Source: Ryuthela nishihirai (lineage: Eukaryota; Arthropoda; Arachnida; Araneae; Heptathelidae). From it: a stretch of DNA of 64,000 nt. Numbering within the stretch: position 1 is the first letter of the stretch; each line of letters starts with the position of its first letter. The notes beneath the pieces were generated by a model. That model was not told where the DNA came from and made no database searches. It saw only the letters and a program-made list of their open reading frames with translations. The DNA is taken from NCBI GenBank assembly GCA_038380435.1, contig JAWZYU010000034.1:38688901-38752900 (forward strand), given 5' to 3'. Of this stretch, positions 31,392-41,672 are shown one piece after another. The translations under genes and the position numbers were made by a program.

Positions 31392-32241
31392 GTAAGTTTG
31401 TTAAAAGTTTAAATAATTGTATAATGATACAAGCAACTTCGTGTTGAAATTACGCCGCTATGAAATCGGTTTTATTTCGAGTTACAAACCTCGATTCTTC
31501 ACCAGATTTTTTTTTATTTTCTTCGGATTGTACTCAGTGATAAATGTGAAGATGTACTTCTTATATTGATTGATTGATTTTACGTTACACTTATTTGAGA
31601 ATTCCTTCTGCAGGCTTTCTCAGTTAAAAAATTTTGTTGGCTGTAATTGAATATTAGTGTGTATTCTATTTAATGGATGATGAATTTACATACTTTTAAA
31701 TAGAGGTGATTAAAATATCAAGGAGTTTCTTTTTTGTTTTTTATTTTATTTTAGGTGGAAGTATTAGATATTATTTTGCTTAAATGTTTCAGTGTTTAAA
31801 TTCCTCTCTCTTCATGATTTAATAAGTTCAGTGTAAGAAGGGAAAAGTAAATTACAATAAAGTATTTTCATAAGGTGAGAAATATAATCTTTCTTTTTTT
31901 TAAAATTTGGATAGCATTTAAGGGTTTTGTTTAAATGCCCCCTTTTTTTCTTGGATTGGAGTCTTATATATTTGAATTTCTTTTTAGATTAATTTAATGT
32001 ATATGGTGTAAATTGTCATAGGTGACTGACAGCGATCATTAGTTAGGGTGAAAATTTTTCAAATTGTTTAAATAATTTTAGTTAAAAGAGAAGAGGAGAG
32101 TGTAATGCTTTTCTCCTTTTCGTTAATTCTTCTGATAGGGTTCTAATTGTCCCTTTTAAGGTGAATACTGAATTTATTTAATTCTGTATGGATTTCAAAT
32201 AGAGGGAATTTATTGCTTGTAGTTATTTTATTTTTACTTTG

Positions 32242-32345
32242 GTTGAAGGGTAGGTTAGGCGTACATGAAGATAGGTACGAGAGACTGAGGAGTCAGGCAC
32301 CGAGATGTCGGGTTCAAGCCACTGTCTGGAACGTTGCCTTTTTTT
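32242..32345 (+). repeat. tRNA-like short element, copy 1
   Basis: Begins GGTTGAAGGGTAGG, has a box-B-like GGGTTCAAGCCACTGTCTGG and ends in a T run. It resembles the segment at 32570-32682 in order and spacing. Could be a second, short tRNA-derived SINE. Confidence 0.35.
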
Positions 32346-32569
32346 TTTAAATGGATATTATATTCCCTTCACCCTGTGGATATATATATATATTTCTTTT
32401 TTTTAATATTTTTTAACTTTTTATTATTTTTGCTTTTTTTTCATATAGTTTTTTCAGATATTATTTTGAAATTTCCCTTTGTGGCTGAGGAAGGATGTAT
32501 TTCAATCCTTACGAGATTTTTTTTTTTTTAGAGATTGTAATAATTGTGTATTTTGTATTGATTGTTAAC

Positions 32570-32682
32570 TCTGGTTGAGGGAGGAGAATGAGCATGAGAT
32601 GGGGGAGAGATGTGAAGCTGAGAGTACAAACATAGAGCTGGTGGGTTCGAGCCACCATCTGGGGCGTTTTTTTTTTTGTATA
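32570..32682 (+). repeat. tRNA-like short element, copy 2
   Basis: Begins GGTTGAGGGAGGAG, has box-B-like GGGTTCGAGCCACCATCTGG and ends in a run of ten or more T, which would stop pol III. Confidence 0.4.
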
Positions 32683-32904
32683 AATATATATATTTTTTTT
32701 AGTTCTTTTTTTTACTTCTTATACTATTGGCTTTATTTAGTTTTGTTAAGCAAATTTTTTTATTTTTGTGGAATGAGAATTTTTTTAACGTAAAACATCT
32801 ATTTTCTGAATCTTACAAATGTGATTTTTTTGCAGTTTAAATGCTGCTATTGCATATAATGTTTAGTGTTTTATCCATAAAATGTGTTCTACTGTTTTCA
32901 GTGC

Positions 32905-33174
32905 AGTATAAATAAACTTTTAGAATCAGGTAATTGTTCGTTATTGTCGTATTCAACGAAATACATAAATAGTTCTGCTATACAGTAATTCTGTATTGAA
33001 ATATTTATTGCACTGAAAAAAATAATATAAATTCCAAATTCAGTATAAATAAACTTTTAGAATCAGGTAATTGTTCGTTATTGTCGTATTCAACGAAATA
33101 CATAAATAGTTCTGCTATACAGTAATTCTGTATTGAAATATTTATTGCACTGAAAAAAACAATATAAATTCCAA
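32905..33174 (+). repeat. tandem duplication, about 133-bp unit, two copies
   Basis: CAGTATAAATAAACTTTTAG to AATATAAATTCCAAAT occurs twice back to back with almost no change, within the P-type element. It is recent compared with the decay of the element's ends. Confidence 0.93.
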
Positions 33175-33399
33175 ATAGCTTAAATGGGCTTTCTCTTAGT
33201 CGTAAAAAAATAATCTTCCCCTATATAACGCACAGTAAAACTGAATATAACACGTGAAAAGTTGGCTTGATTGCAGCGGCAGACGGTTTGTTTTGAATGC
33301 AACAATATGGCTACCGCCCTGCTGCATCAGCATCATTTTCCTTGGACAGGGAAAGCGCGTTAGGGCCTCTCCTTATCTTCCTACCTCCATGATATTTAC

Positions 33400-33990
33400 A
33401 GACGGTAAATATATCTTTTTGAACCTGGCAACCACTTCAAATGATTTCAGATAGATAATAAGTGACGTAGATTTTGCATAGATTTTTGTGGAAGCAAACT
33501 AACAGCTGTATGAAATAATTTATACTCGAAAGCAAATTAATTTACAAAATTTTCAAATTAGTGTTTTCTGGAAATTAGGTTAAATTTAACATGTTTCAGG
33601 ATCTAAAATATAAACGATTGCACTATTAGAACTAGAGTCGTTTACAAATAATATAAGGTTTTTTGATATTTTCTCACGATAATTTGTTTAATAATTCAAA
33701 TTTTTTTCTCTCATTATTCTATTACAAAACTATTTTTAGTTGTCGCACAAAGCTATATAGCTTTTCAGTAGGAAAAATTTATTTGAATCCAAATATTTCT
33801 AAAAAAGAAAATTAAAAAAAAAATAATGTTAAGCCATTTCACAAGTTACAAAACTAAAAGAGACCCATTGGCAGACAGAATGTGGCTAGAATAATCTATC
33901 ATTGAATGGGAAGGGGACGGGTTCAGACGTTTGCGTATCAGGATCGTATTATTGCGTAGCCCTTGTGGAGCCTAGTACGCGTTCCTACTG
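33400..33990. other. non-repeat AT-rich stretch
   Basis: No repeat, gene or RNA recognised. Confidence 0.5.
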
Positions 33991-34001
33991 TCCAGTCACG
34001 G

Positions 34002-34462
34002 TTGGGTTGTTTTTCCTCTGAGCGGCATTTTTTGCACACCATGGGCTAAATGGCCAGGTCACATGGACCCCGAAGTCTCAGAGAAGGTTGGGTGAGGGGA
34101 CCCACTGGAACAGCTGTTAGGAGACAGATGGTAGCCTCCCGTCAAGGCCATCCAGCGTGTTCTTTAACGTTGGGTTGTTTTACCTCTGAGCGGCACTTTT
34201 TTGCACACCATGGGCTAAATGGCCAGGTCACATGGACCCCGAAGGCTCAGAGAAGGTTGGGAGAGGGGACCCACTGGAACAGCTGTTGGGAGACAGATGG
34301 TAGCCTCCCGTCAAGGCCATCCAGCGTGTTCTTTAACGTGCACAGGGTATGGCTCTCCCGCACACGGGGCCACGGCTTAACGTCCCATCTGATGGACGGC
34401 GACCTTTCCAAGCCCATCGGTGTCCCCTACTGACCGTGGGCAGGGCGGGGAATTTTGCGGAT
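34002..34462 (-). mobile_element. SINE with two 3' modules, 5'-truncated, minus
   Basis: Two modules plus body, stopping at GGGGAATTTTGCGGA so that the tRNA head is missing. The 11-bp duplication TCCAGTCACGG lies at 33991-34001 and 34463-34473. Confidence 0.93.
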
Positions 34463-34473
34463 TCCAGTCACGG

Positions 34474-34935
34474 CACTTTACTGCAATGCAAATGGTTGCC
34501 TGTTTTTGAGCTACATGGGGAATTTTTGGAAGCTTTTTGTTTCTGGTTTGTTTTGGGGTTTCTTTGGGTATTTTTTAGCAACATTCAGGCACTTTGGGTG
34601 GTATTGAGCTCCAGTGTGGCTTTTTTTGAAAAGGGAGGGAATTTGGGGGAGAGGAAAGCATTTTTTGGTTGGGGTTTATGGGGTATTGCATTAGACAGCG
34701 TAGTTGGAGTTTGGGTCACTTCCGGATCATCTAGGACCTTATGGGGCGTTTTTTTATAATGCGGATCACAGGCGACCTGTGGGTCACCTTGTGTCGTTTT
34801 GGGTCATTTCCGTTTTTTGGGTGGGTCACTTCTGGTGTTGCGGGTGTCAGAGGGTGTGTCTTCTTGAATTCTGTAGCAGGGCCATTTCCGGTTGTTATCT
34901 GATAACGCAATAAGTATTGCAAAATTATTGAGTGT
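34474..34935 (+). other. G/T-rich strand-asymmetric segment
   Basis: The plus strand is unusually G- and T-rich. The word GGGTCACTT or a close form occurs at about 34712, 34779, 34799 and 34823. Frames at 34349-34759 and 34704-34913 run through it but start in SINE or lack motifs. No gene called. Confidence 0.5.
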
Positions 34936-35650
34936 CACTCCCAGATTCGAACCTCAACTGTGCTTGCATGGATATTGATCTCTCTAACTCCCAGGTTCGA
35001 GCCTCAATTGTGCTTGCCTGGATATTTTTCTCTCTAACTATCTGGTTCGCATCTCAACTTTGCACGGGGCGGGGGTGGTTCAGTCGGTAGCGCGCCAGGC
35101 TCGTAATCTGTAGTTCCCAGGTTCGAGCTGGGAATCTCGCCAGGCGCGCCAGGCTCGTAATCTGTAGTTTCCCAGGTTCTCAACGCTGACTCAGCTGGGT
35201 CAGCGTTGAGATTTATCTCCGCAAAATTTCCCGCCCTGCCCACGGTCAGTAAGGGACACCGATGGGCTTGGAAAGGCCGTCGTCCGTCGGATGGGACGTC
35301 GGTGGCCCCGTGTGTGGGAGAGCCATACCCTGTGCACGTTAAAGAACACGCTGGATGGCCTTGACGGGAGGCTACCATCTGTCTCCCAACAGCTGTTCCA
35401 GTGGGTCCCCTCCCCCAACCTTCTCTGAGCCTTCGGGGTCCATGTGACCTGGCCATTTAGCCCATGGTGTGCAAAAAAAGTGCCGCTCAGAGGTAAAACA
35501 ACCCAAATCTCAACTTTGCTTGCATGGATATTGATTTCTCTAACTCCCTGGTTCGAGCCTCAACTCTGTTTGCATGAATATTGATCTCTGCTAACTACCT
35601 GGTTTGTGCCTCAATTGTACTCGTATGGATATTTATCTCTGCTAAGCTCC
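34936..35650 (+). repeat. 50-bp minisatellite grown from the SINE box-B region
   Basis: Five to six units of about 50 bp, each with CTCCCAGGTTCGAGCCTCAA, TTGCATGGATATTGATCTCT and a CTAA end. They correspond to the SINE stretch CCCAGGTTCGAGTCCCAGCT to GAGATTTATCTCC. The DNA after the last unit continues as SINE body. The array is interrupted by the SINE at 35064-35506. Confidence 0.82.
35064..35506 (+). mobile_element. SINE, plus, with rearranged head, nested in the minisatellite
   Basis: The 13-bp duplication ATCTCAACTTTGC lies at 35051-35063 and 35507-35519. Inside the head, the box A to box B stretch is repeated and a 14-bp inverted repeat (TCTCAACGCTGAC, then its complement) sits at about 35178-35212. 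Confidence 0.92.
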
Positions 35651-35654
35651 AACC

Positions 35655-35860
35655 TGTACTCAGTGAAAAAGGGGACACCGATGGGCTTAGAAAAGCTGTC
35701 GTCCCTCTGTGGAAATGTTAAGCCATTGCCCCGTGTTCAGCAGAGCCATACCCTCTGCAAGTTAAAGAACACGCTGGATGGCCTTGATGGGAGTCCATAT
35801 ATCTCCTAATAATAACTTACAGATCATTTCTGAAATTTGGGGGTCCTTGTGAGCTGGCGC
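35655..35860 (+). mobile_element. SINE body and partial 3' part, host of the 50-bp array
   Basis: Continues from the array with AGTGAAAAAGGGGACACCGA to a decayed 3' part (GGGGGTCCTTGTGAGCTGGC). Confidence 0.75.
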
Positions 35861-36384
35861 TCAGGTGTGTGAAACTACAAAATTCTGCATGGGAATTGTT
35901 TACAAACATTCTTCATAAAATACATCCCCATAATAAGTAATCACTCATGTTTAGATATTAAAAACATGGTGGTCAAACAATATTACAGTGATATGATGGC
36001 AACTTAGCTAACTGTGGTCTTTGAAAATCAATAGAAATGTCTATTTTTGAGTCAAACACAGACCGTATTAGCAGAAGAAGAAATGGCAAACAGGTAAACA
36101 AATCACGGAATTGAATTTTTCAGAGATAAAACAGAGGGACAAAATAATTTCTGGGTTTTTTTTTTGTTCTTTTTTGTTCTGTGTCCTTTCCACTTCTGTC
36201 ACGTGTTCTATATATATCTTACGAAGCTGCAAACAGGATTTGCGCGTGGATTTCGAAACGAGGTCACCGCCATCCCACGAGAGATTTCAGCTGTCTGCTT
36301 TGCTCTCGATTCGTCAGGGATAAAGGCATGACCACACAAAAAACGGTCTCAGCGATTCAGCGCTGTTAGCAATAATGTACTTTC
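35861..36384. other. non-repeat stretch
   Basis: Frames of 62-70 codons at 36111-36369 have no recognised motif. No gene called. Confidence 0.5.
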
Positions 36385-37545
36385 CGGCGTCTTAAATCAG
36401 TACTATTACCAGCAATGGAAGTGGCCTCACAACAAATTGGAACCTGGGGCTACATTTACAAATTTTCTAAGCTTTGAAATTTTTCCATTCTTAAAACCAT
36501 TATCAGCAGTGGAAGTGGCCTCGCAGCAAACTGCGGCTTGAGTAGTAACCAAAGTTTCTGGTGTACTAAGACGTTGTTGTTGGGTTGTTTTAACTCTGAG
36601 CGGCACTTTTTTGCACACCATGGGCTAAATGGCCAGGTCACATGGACCCCGAAGGCTCAGAGAAGGTTGGGGGAGGGGACCCACTGGAACAGCTGTTGGG
36701 AGACAGATGGTAGCCTCCCGTCAAGGCCATCCAGCGTGTTCTTTAACGTTGGGTTGTTTTACCTCTGAGCGGCATTTTTTTGCACACCATGGGCTAAATG
36801 GCCAGATCACAAGGACCCGAATGCTCGGAGAAGTTTGGGAGAGGGAACCCACTGGAATAGCTGTTGGGAGACAGATCTCCCGTCAAGTACATCCAGCGTC
36901 TTCTTTAACGTTGGGTTGTTTTACCTCTGAGCGGCACTTTTTTGCACACTATGGGCTAAATGGCCAGGTCACATGGACCCCGAAGGCTCAGAGAAGGTTG
37001 GGGGAGGGGACCCACTGGAACAGCTGTTGGGAGACAGATGGTAGCCTCCCGTCAAGGCCATCCAGCGTGTTCTTTAACGTGCACAGGGTATGGCTCTCCC
37101 GCACACGGGGCCACGGCTTAATGTCCCATCCGACGGACGGCGACCTTTCCAAGCCCATAGGTGTCCCCTACTGACCGTGGGCAGGGCGGGGAATTTTTCG
37201 GAGATAAATCTCAACGCTGACCCAGCTGGGAACTACAGATTACGAGCCTGGCGCGCTACCGACTGAGCCACCCCCGCCCCATGTACTAAGACGAGATCAT
37301 TACCAGCAATGAAAGTGGCCTCACAGCAAACTGGAACCTGGGGCTTTATTTTTTAAACTTCTGTTTTTTTTTAAACGAAACCATTACGAGCAATGGAAAG
37401 GGCCTCACAGTAAATGGAACATGTGGCTAGATTTTCAACACTTTCTGGGTTTCTTAAAACAAAGAACATTACTAGCAAAGTAGGTGGTCTCACTGAAAAC
37501 TAGAGATGTGCTGGTAGATAATGGTTTTGTTTTAAGACGCCAGAA
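36385..37545 (+). repeat. diverged tandem repeat of about 100 bp, split by a SINE
   Basis: Units carry ATTACCAGCAATGGAAGTGG then CCTCACAGCAAACTGGAACC and GGGGCT. Two units lie left of the SINE (36390, 36490) and three right (37298, 37382, 37465), decaying to the right. Related pieces lie near 17965 and 25770. Confidence 0.75.
36574..37281 (-). mobile_element. SINE with three 3' modules, minus
   Basis: The 12-bp duplication TGTACTAAGACG lies at 36562-36573 and 37282-37293, flanking the whole three-module unit. The middle module is more diverged (TCACAAGGACCCGAATGCTC) than the outer ones. Confidence 0.94.
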
Positions 37546-38020
37546 TATTTTGAAATGTTCATAACGCTAAACTACTTCCTGTGTAGCCATATCCTAAAGA
37601 ATAGTGAGCTTTTCCACTTTTCTTAACGTTTAATGCATTCGTAAACAATCACATAAAGGCAAACGGCCACCTCGCTGCAGTGGCGCTCCTGTCTCCTCCT
37701 TATCGAGCCGATCATGGCCTGGTGGTTCTCCAGGCGACCATCCCGTGTGAGCAACAAATCCAATAACGACCGCAAGAGTGTATTGGAATCACTACTTCCA
37801 CCTATCTGAGCGTTTATGACCGCATTTGGAAATCCTGATGCGAAATTCGGTGGTAATCTCTTCCGGTATAAAAGTGCTTCAGACGATTGTTGTGAATTTG
37901 GAACGAAAATTTATTTTGTTGGTTTTTAAAATTTTGGGATTTCTTTGGCTCGTTTCAAATAAACCGATGGTATTGTCAGGGGTATTCCTTTTCCCAACAA
38001 CTGTCCAGTGGGTTCCAACC
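37546..38020. other. non-repeat stretch
   Basis: The start resembles 19030-19060. A 125-codon frame beginning 37826 runs into SINE sequence and is not supported as a gene. Confidence 0.45.
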
Positions 38021-38399
38021 CAACTTGTGGGAAGGGGGTCACTCAGTCGGTACCACACTAGACTTGTAATCTGCAGTTCCCAGGTTCGAATCTCAGCTTG
38101 GTCAGTGTTGAGATATATCTCCGCAAACCTCTCAACTTGCTCTCGAGTAGCAGGAGACACCGTTGGGCTTGGAAAGGTCGCCGTCCGTCGGATGGGATGT
38201 TAAAGCGTTGCTCCGTATGGGGGGAAGAATGATATCCTATGCACGTTAAAGAACACGCTGGATGATCTTGACTAGAGGCTATAAAATATTTTTCCTAACA
38301 TCTATCCGGTGGTCCCTTCTTCCAGCCTTCTCTGAGCCCTTGGGGTCCTTGTGACCAGGCTATTTAGCCCATTGTGTACAAAAAATGCCGTTCAGACAT
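38021..38399 (+). mobile_element. diverged SINE, plus, first in a tandem series
   Basis: The head GGGAAGGGGGTCACTCAGTC, box B, body and 3' part end in GCCGTTCAGACATA rather than the usual AGAGGTAAAACAACCC. Confidence 0.85.
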
Positions 38400-39484
38400 A
38401 GGGGCGGGGATGGCTCAGTCGGTAGCGCGCCAGGCTCGTAATCTGTAGTTCCCAGGTTCGAGTCCCAGCTGGGTCAGCGTTGAGATTTATCTCCGCAAAA
38501 TTTTCCCGCCCTGCCCACGGTCAGTAGGGAACATCGATGGGCTTGGACCGTCGTCCGTCGGATGGGACGTTAAGCCGTGTGCAGGAGAGCCATGCCCTGT
38601 GCACGTTAAAGAACACGCTGGATTGCCTTGACGGGAGGCTACCATCTGTCTCCCAACAGCTGTTTCAGTGGGTCCCCTCCCCCAACCTTCTCTGAGTCCT
38701 TGAGGTCCTTGTGACCAGGCCATTTAGCCCATTGTGTACAAAAAAGTGTCGTTCAGACATAGGGTCGGGGGTGGCTCAGTCGGTAGCGCGCCAGGCTCGT
38801 AATCTGTAGTTCCCAGGTTCGAGTCCCAGCTGGGTCAGCGTTGAGATTTACCTCCGCAAAACTCCCCGCCCTGCCCACGGTCAGTAGGGAACATCGATGG
38901 GTTTGGACCATCATCCGTCGGATGGGACGTTAAGCCGTGTGTGGGAGAGCCATGCCCTGTGCACGTTAAAGAACACGCTGGATTGCCTTGACGGGAGGTT
39001 ACCATCTGTCTCCCAACAGCTGTTCCAGTGGGTCCCCTGCCCCAACCTTCTCTGAGTCCTTGGGGTCCTTGTGACCAGGCCATTTAGCCCATTGTGTACA
39101 AATAATGCCGTTCAGACATAGGGGCGGGGGTGGCTCAGTCGGTAGCGCGCCAGGCTCGTAATCTGTAGTTCCCAGGTTCGAGTCCCAGCTGGGTCAGCGT
39201 TGAGATTTATCTCCGCAAAACTCCCCGCCCTGCCCACGGTCAGTAGGGAACATCGATGGGCTTGGACCGTCGTCCGTCGGATGGGACGTTAAGCCGTGTG
39301 CGGGAGAGCCATGCCCTGTGCACGGTAAAGAACACGCTGGATGGCCTTGACGGGAGGCTACCATCTGTCTCCCAACAGCTGTTCCAGTGGGTCCCCTCCC
39401 CCAACCTTCTCTGAGTCCTTGGGGTCCTTGTGACCAGGCCATTTAGCCCATTGTGTACAAAAAAGTGCCATTCAGAGATAAAAG
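38400..39484 (+). repeat. three tandem SINE units, period about 360 bp
   Basis: Units start at about 38401, 38761 and 39120. They share private variants (ACATCGATGGGCTTGGACCG, a deletion in the body, TTGTGACCAGGCCATTTAG). The first two end with the GTTCAGACATAGGG tail of the upstream old copy. The last ends with GATAAAAGAACCCGAC. This is the product expected from unequal exchange between an old and a young SINE. Confidence 0.93.
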
Positions 39485-40019
39485 AACCCGACTAAACCTT
39501 AGTGAACATGCAACAGTTGACAGAGATGGAGAGATAATCCCAGAGTATGAAAGCGTAAACAATATGTTCTGGAATGAAAGAAGCTGAGCATCATTTCACA
39601 GTGTCGTGCTCATTCCCTCAACAGTGATCGCAGGAAGCACCGAGAGCAACGGCATCGGAAATGTCTGCAACATAAAGAGGAAGTGCCATTAGAAGCAGTA
39701 AGTGAGCGCCGCAAGGATTGGCGGGGGCGCAACCTGAAAGGCTCAAGTATATTGGTCCTTATCTTGTTCCAGCTGACTGCTTATCTCCGGCGCCAAAAGA
39801 TGCGGAGATTGATCAGGGACCGAGAGTGATGCTCAGAACGTGAAGATTTTTTGTTTTGGCCAATGATCCGACGATCCACTTCTGAAACGATCGCTTCGCG
39901 TGGTGTTTTTTGTTGACGGAAGAATTAAATAGCACTTCGAGGTAAGAGAAATTCAATTGCGATTCATTTGCTACATAAAGATATTTACAGTATGATTCAA
40001 ATTGTTTGAAGAAAAAAAG
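39485..40019. other. non-repeat stretch
   Basis: A minus frame at 39813-40079 has no recognised motif. No gene called. Confidence 0.5.
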
Positions 40020-41430
40020 TCGGTTGTTTTGCCTTTTGTGTAAACAATGGGCTAAGCGGTTAAATTGCAAACACCTCAAGAGCTTTTAAACTGGATAATG
40101 ACAGAGGATCCAGTAGACAGTTTGAAAGAGAGAGAGAATCCAGTGGACAGTTTGAAAGAGAGAGAGGATCCAGTGGACAGTTTGAAAGAGAGAGAGGATC
40201 CAGTGAAAAGTTTGAAAGAGAGAGAGGATCCAGTGGATAATTTGAAAAAGAGAGAGGATCCAGTGAAAAGTTTGAAAGAGAGAGAGGATCCAGTGGACAG
40301 CTTGAAAGAGACAGAGGATCCAGTGAAATTTTTGAAAGAGAGAGGATCCAGTGGACAGTTTGAAAGAGAGAGAGGATCCAGTGAAAAGTTTGAAAGAGAG
40401 TGAGGATGCAGTGGACAGTTTGAAAGAGAGAGAGGATCCAGTGAAAAGTTTGAAATAGAGAGACGATCCAGTGGACAGTTTGAAAGAGATAGAGGATCCA
40501 GTGAAAAGTTTGAAAGAGAGAGAGGATCCAGTGGATAATTTGAAAAAGAGAGAGGATCCAGTGAAAAGTTTGAAAGAGAGAGAGAGGATCCAGTGGACAG
40601 CTTGAAAGAGACAGAGGATCCAGTGAAATTTTTGAAAGAGAGAGAGGATCCAGTGGACAGTTTGAAAGAGAGAGAGGATCCAGTGAAAAGTTTGAAAGAG
40701 AGTGAGGATGCAGTGGACAGTTTGAAAGAGAAAGAGGATCCAGTGAAAAGTTTGAAATAGAGAGACGATCCAGTGGACAGTTTGAAAGAGATAGAGGATC
40801 CAGTGAAAAGTTTGAAAGAGAGAGAGGATCCAGTGGATAATTTGAAAAAGAGAGAGGATCCAGTGAAAAGTTTGAAAGAGAGAGAGGATGCAGTGGACAG
40901 TTTGAAAGAGAGAGAGGATCCAGTGAAAATTTTGAAAGAGAGAGAGGATCCAGTGGACAGTTTGAAAGAGAGAGAGGATCCAGTGAAAAGTTTGAAAGAG
41001 AGTGAGGATGCAGTGGACAGTTTGAAAGAGAAAGAGGATCCAGTGAAAAGTTTGAAATAGAAAGACGATCCAGTGGACAGTTTGAAAGAGATAGAGGATC
41101 CAGTGAAAAGTTTGAAAGAGAGAGAGGATCCAGTGGATAATTTGAAAAAGAGAGAGGATCCAGTGAAAAGTTTGAAAGAGAGAGAGGATGCAGTGGACAG
41201 TTTGAAAGAGAGAGAGGATCCAGTGGACAGTCTGAAGGAGAGAGAGGATGCAGTGGACAGTTTGAAAGAGAGAGAGGATCCAGTGGACAGTCTGAAGGAC
41301 ACAGAGGATCCAGTGAACAGTCTGAAGGAGACAGAAAATCCAGTGGACAGTCGGCAGGAGAAACTCGTTAAAGTCATCCAGCATGATTGTTTAACCTGCA
41401 TAGGACATGACTCCCTTGCTTACGGAGTGA
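40020..41430 (-). mobile_element. old SINE, minus, carrying the 30-bp array
   Basis: A left piece (GGTTGTTTTGCC to AATGGGCTAAGCGG) matches the SINE tail. A right piece (GTTAAAGTCATCCAGCATGA, TGTTTAACCTGCATAGGACA) matches the 3' module end and the body. The array lies between them, in place of the CCACTGGAACAGCTG region. Confidence 0.7.
40097..41350 (+). repeat. 30-bp minisatellite with about 300-bp higher-order repeat
   Basis: About 42 units of GATCCAGTGGACAGTTTGAA then AGAGAGAGAG, mostly alternating GTGGACAG and GTGAAAAG forms. The marker TTTGAAATAGA recurs at about 40451, 40753 and 41053, so ten-unit blocks repeat. All three frames on the minus strand stay open for long stretches because 30 is divisible by three. 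The resulting 430-440 aa repeat frames are not taken as genes. Confidence 0.95.
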
Positions 41431-41546
41431 CGGTTAGAAAACTCCAAACTCGTTGGTTTAAGTTATTAGCGTCTAAGGGCAAGTTGGATTTGTCTGAGAA
41501 TATATCAACTCCTGCATAGTGAAGAGCAGAACTTAGGAACATCAGG

Positions 41547-41672
41547 GTTGGATTGTTTTACCTCTGAACTTCAACCTTTCTTTTTTTGCATATATGGCAG
41601 GTCACAAGGGCTCAGAGAAAGTTGGTGATGGGGATCCATTGGACAGATGTTAGGAGACAGATGGAAGCCCAG
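41547..41672 (-). mobile_element. diverged SINE tail, minus
   Basis: GGTTGGATTGTTTTACCTCT to GTTAGGAGACAGATGGAAGC. Confidence 0.75.

Larger units (their letters stand above)
31170..33391 (+). mobile_element. P-superfamily DNA transposon, non-autonomous
   Basis: 2,222 bp with inverted ends starting CATGGAGGTAGGAAGATAAG on the left and the mirror on the right. The inverted similarity extends, with gaps, about 100 bp inward. An 8-bp duplication, ATATTTAC, lies at 31162-31169 and 33392-33399. Ends beginning CATG, an 8-bp duplication and a THAP exon (31321-31391) together fit the P superfamily. The rest of the interior is AT-rich with no catalytic exons, so the element needs a helper transposase. 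hAT elements also make 8-bp duplications, but the THAP exon favours P. Confidence 0.8.

Noticed and set aside
31170..33391. hAT element
   Set aside because: An 8-bp duplication also fits hAT, but the ends start CATG and a THAP exon is present, which favours the P superfamily. hAT is not fully excluded.
40076..41401. Two overlapping minus frames of 432-441 aa with SFKLSTGSSL-type repeats
   Set aside because: The 30-bp unit has no stop in several frames and its length is a multiple of three, so frames stay open by chance. Different frames give equally long products, and there is no start context or domain.
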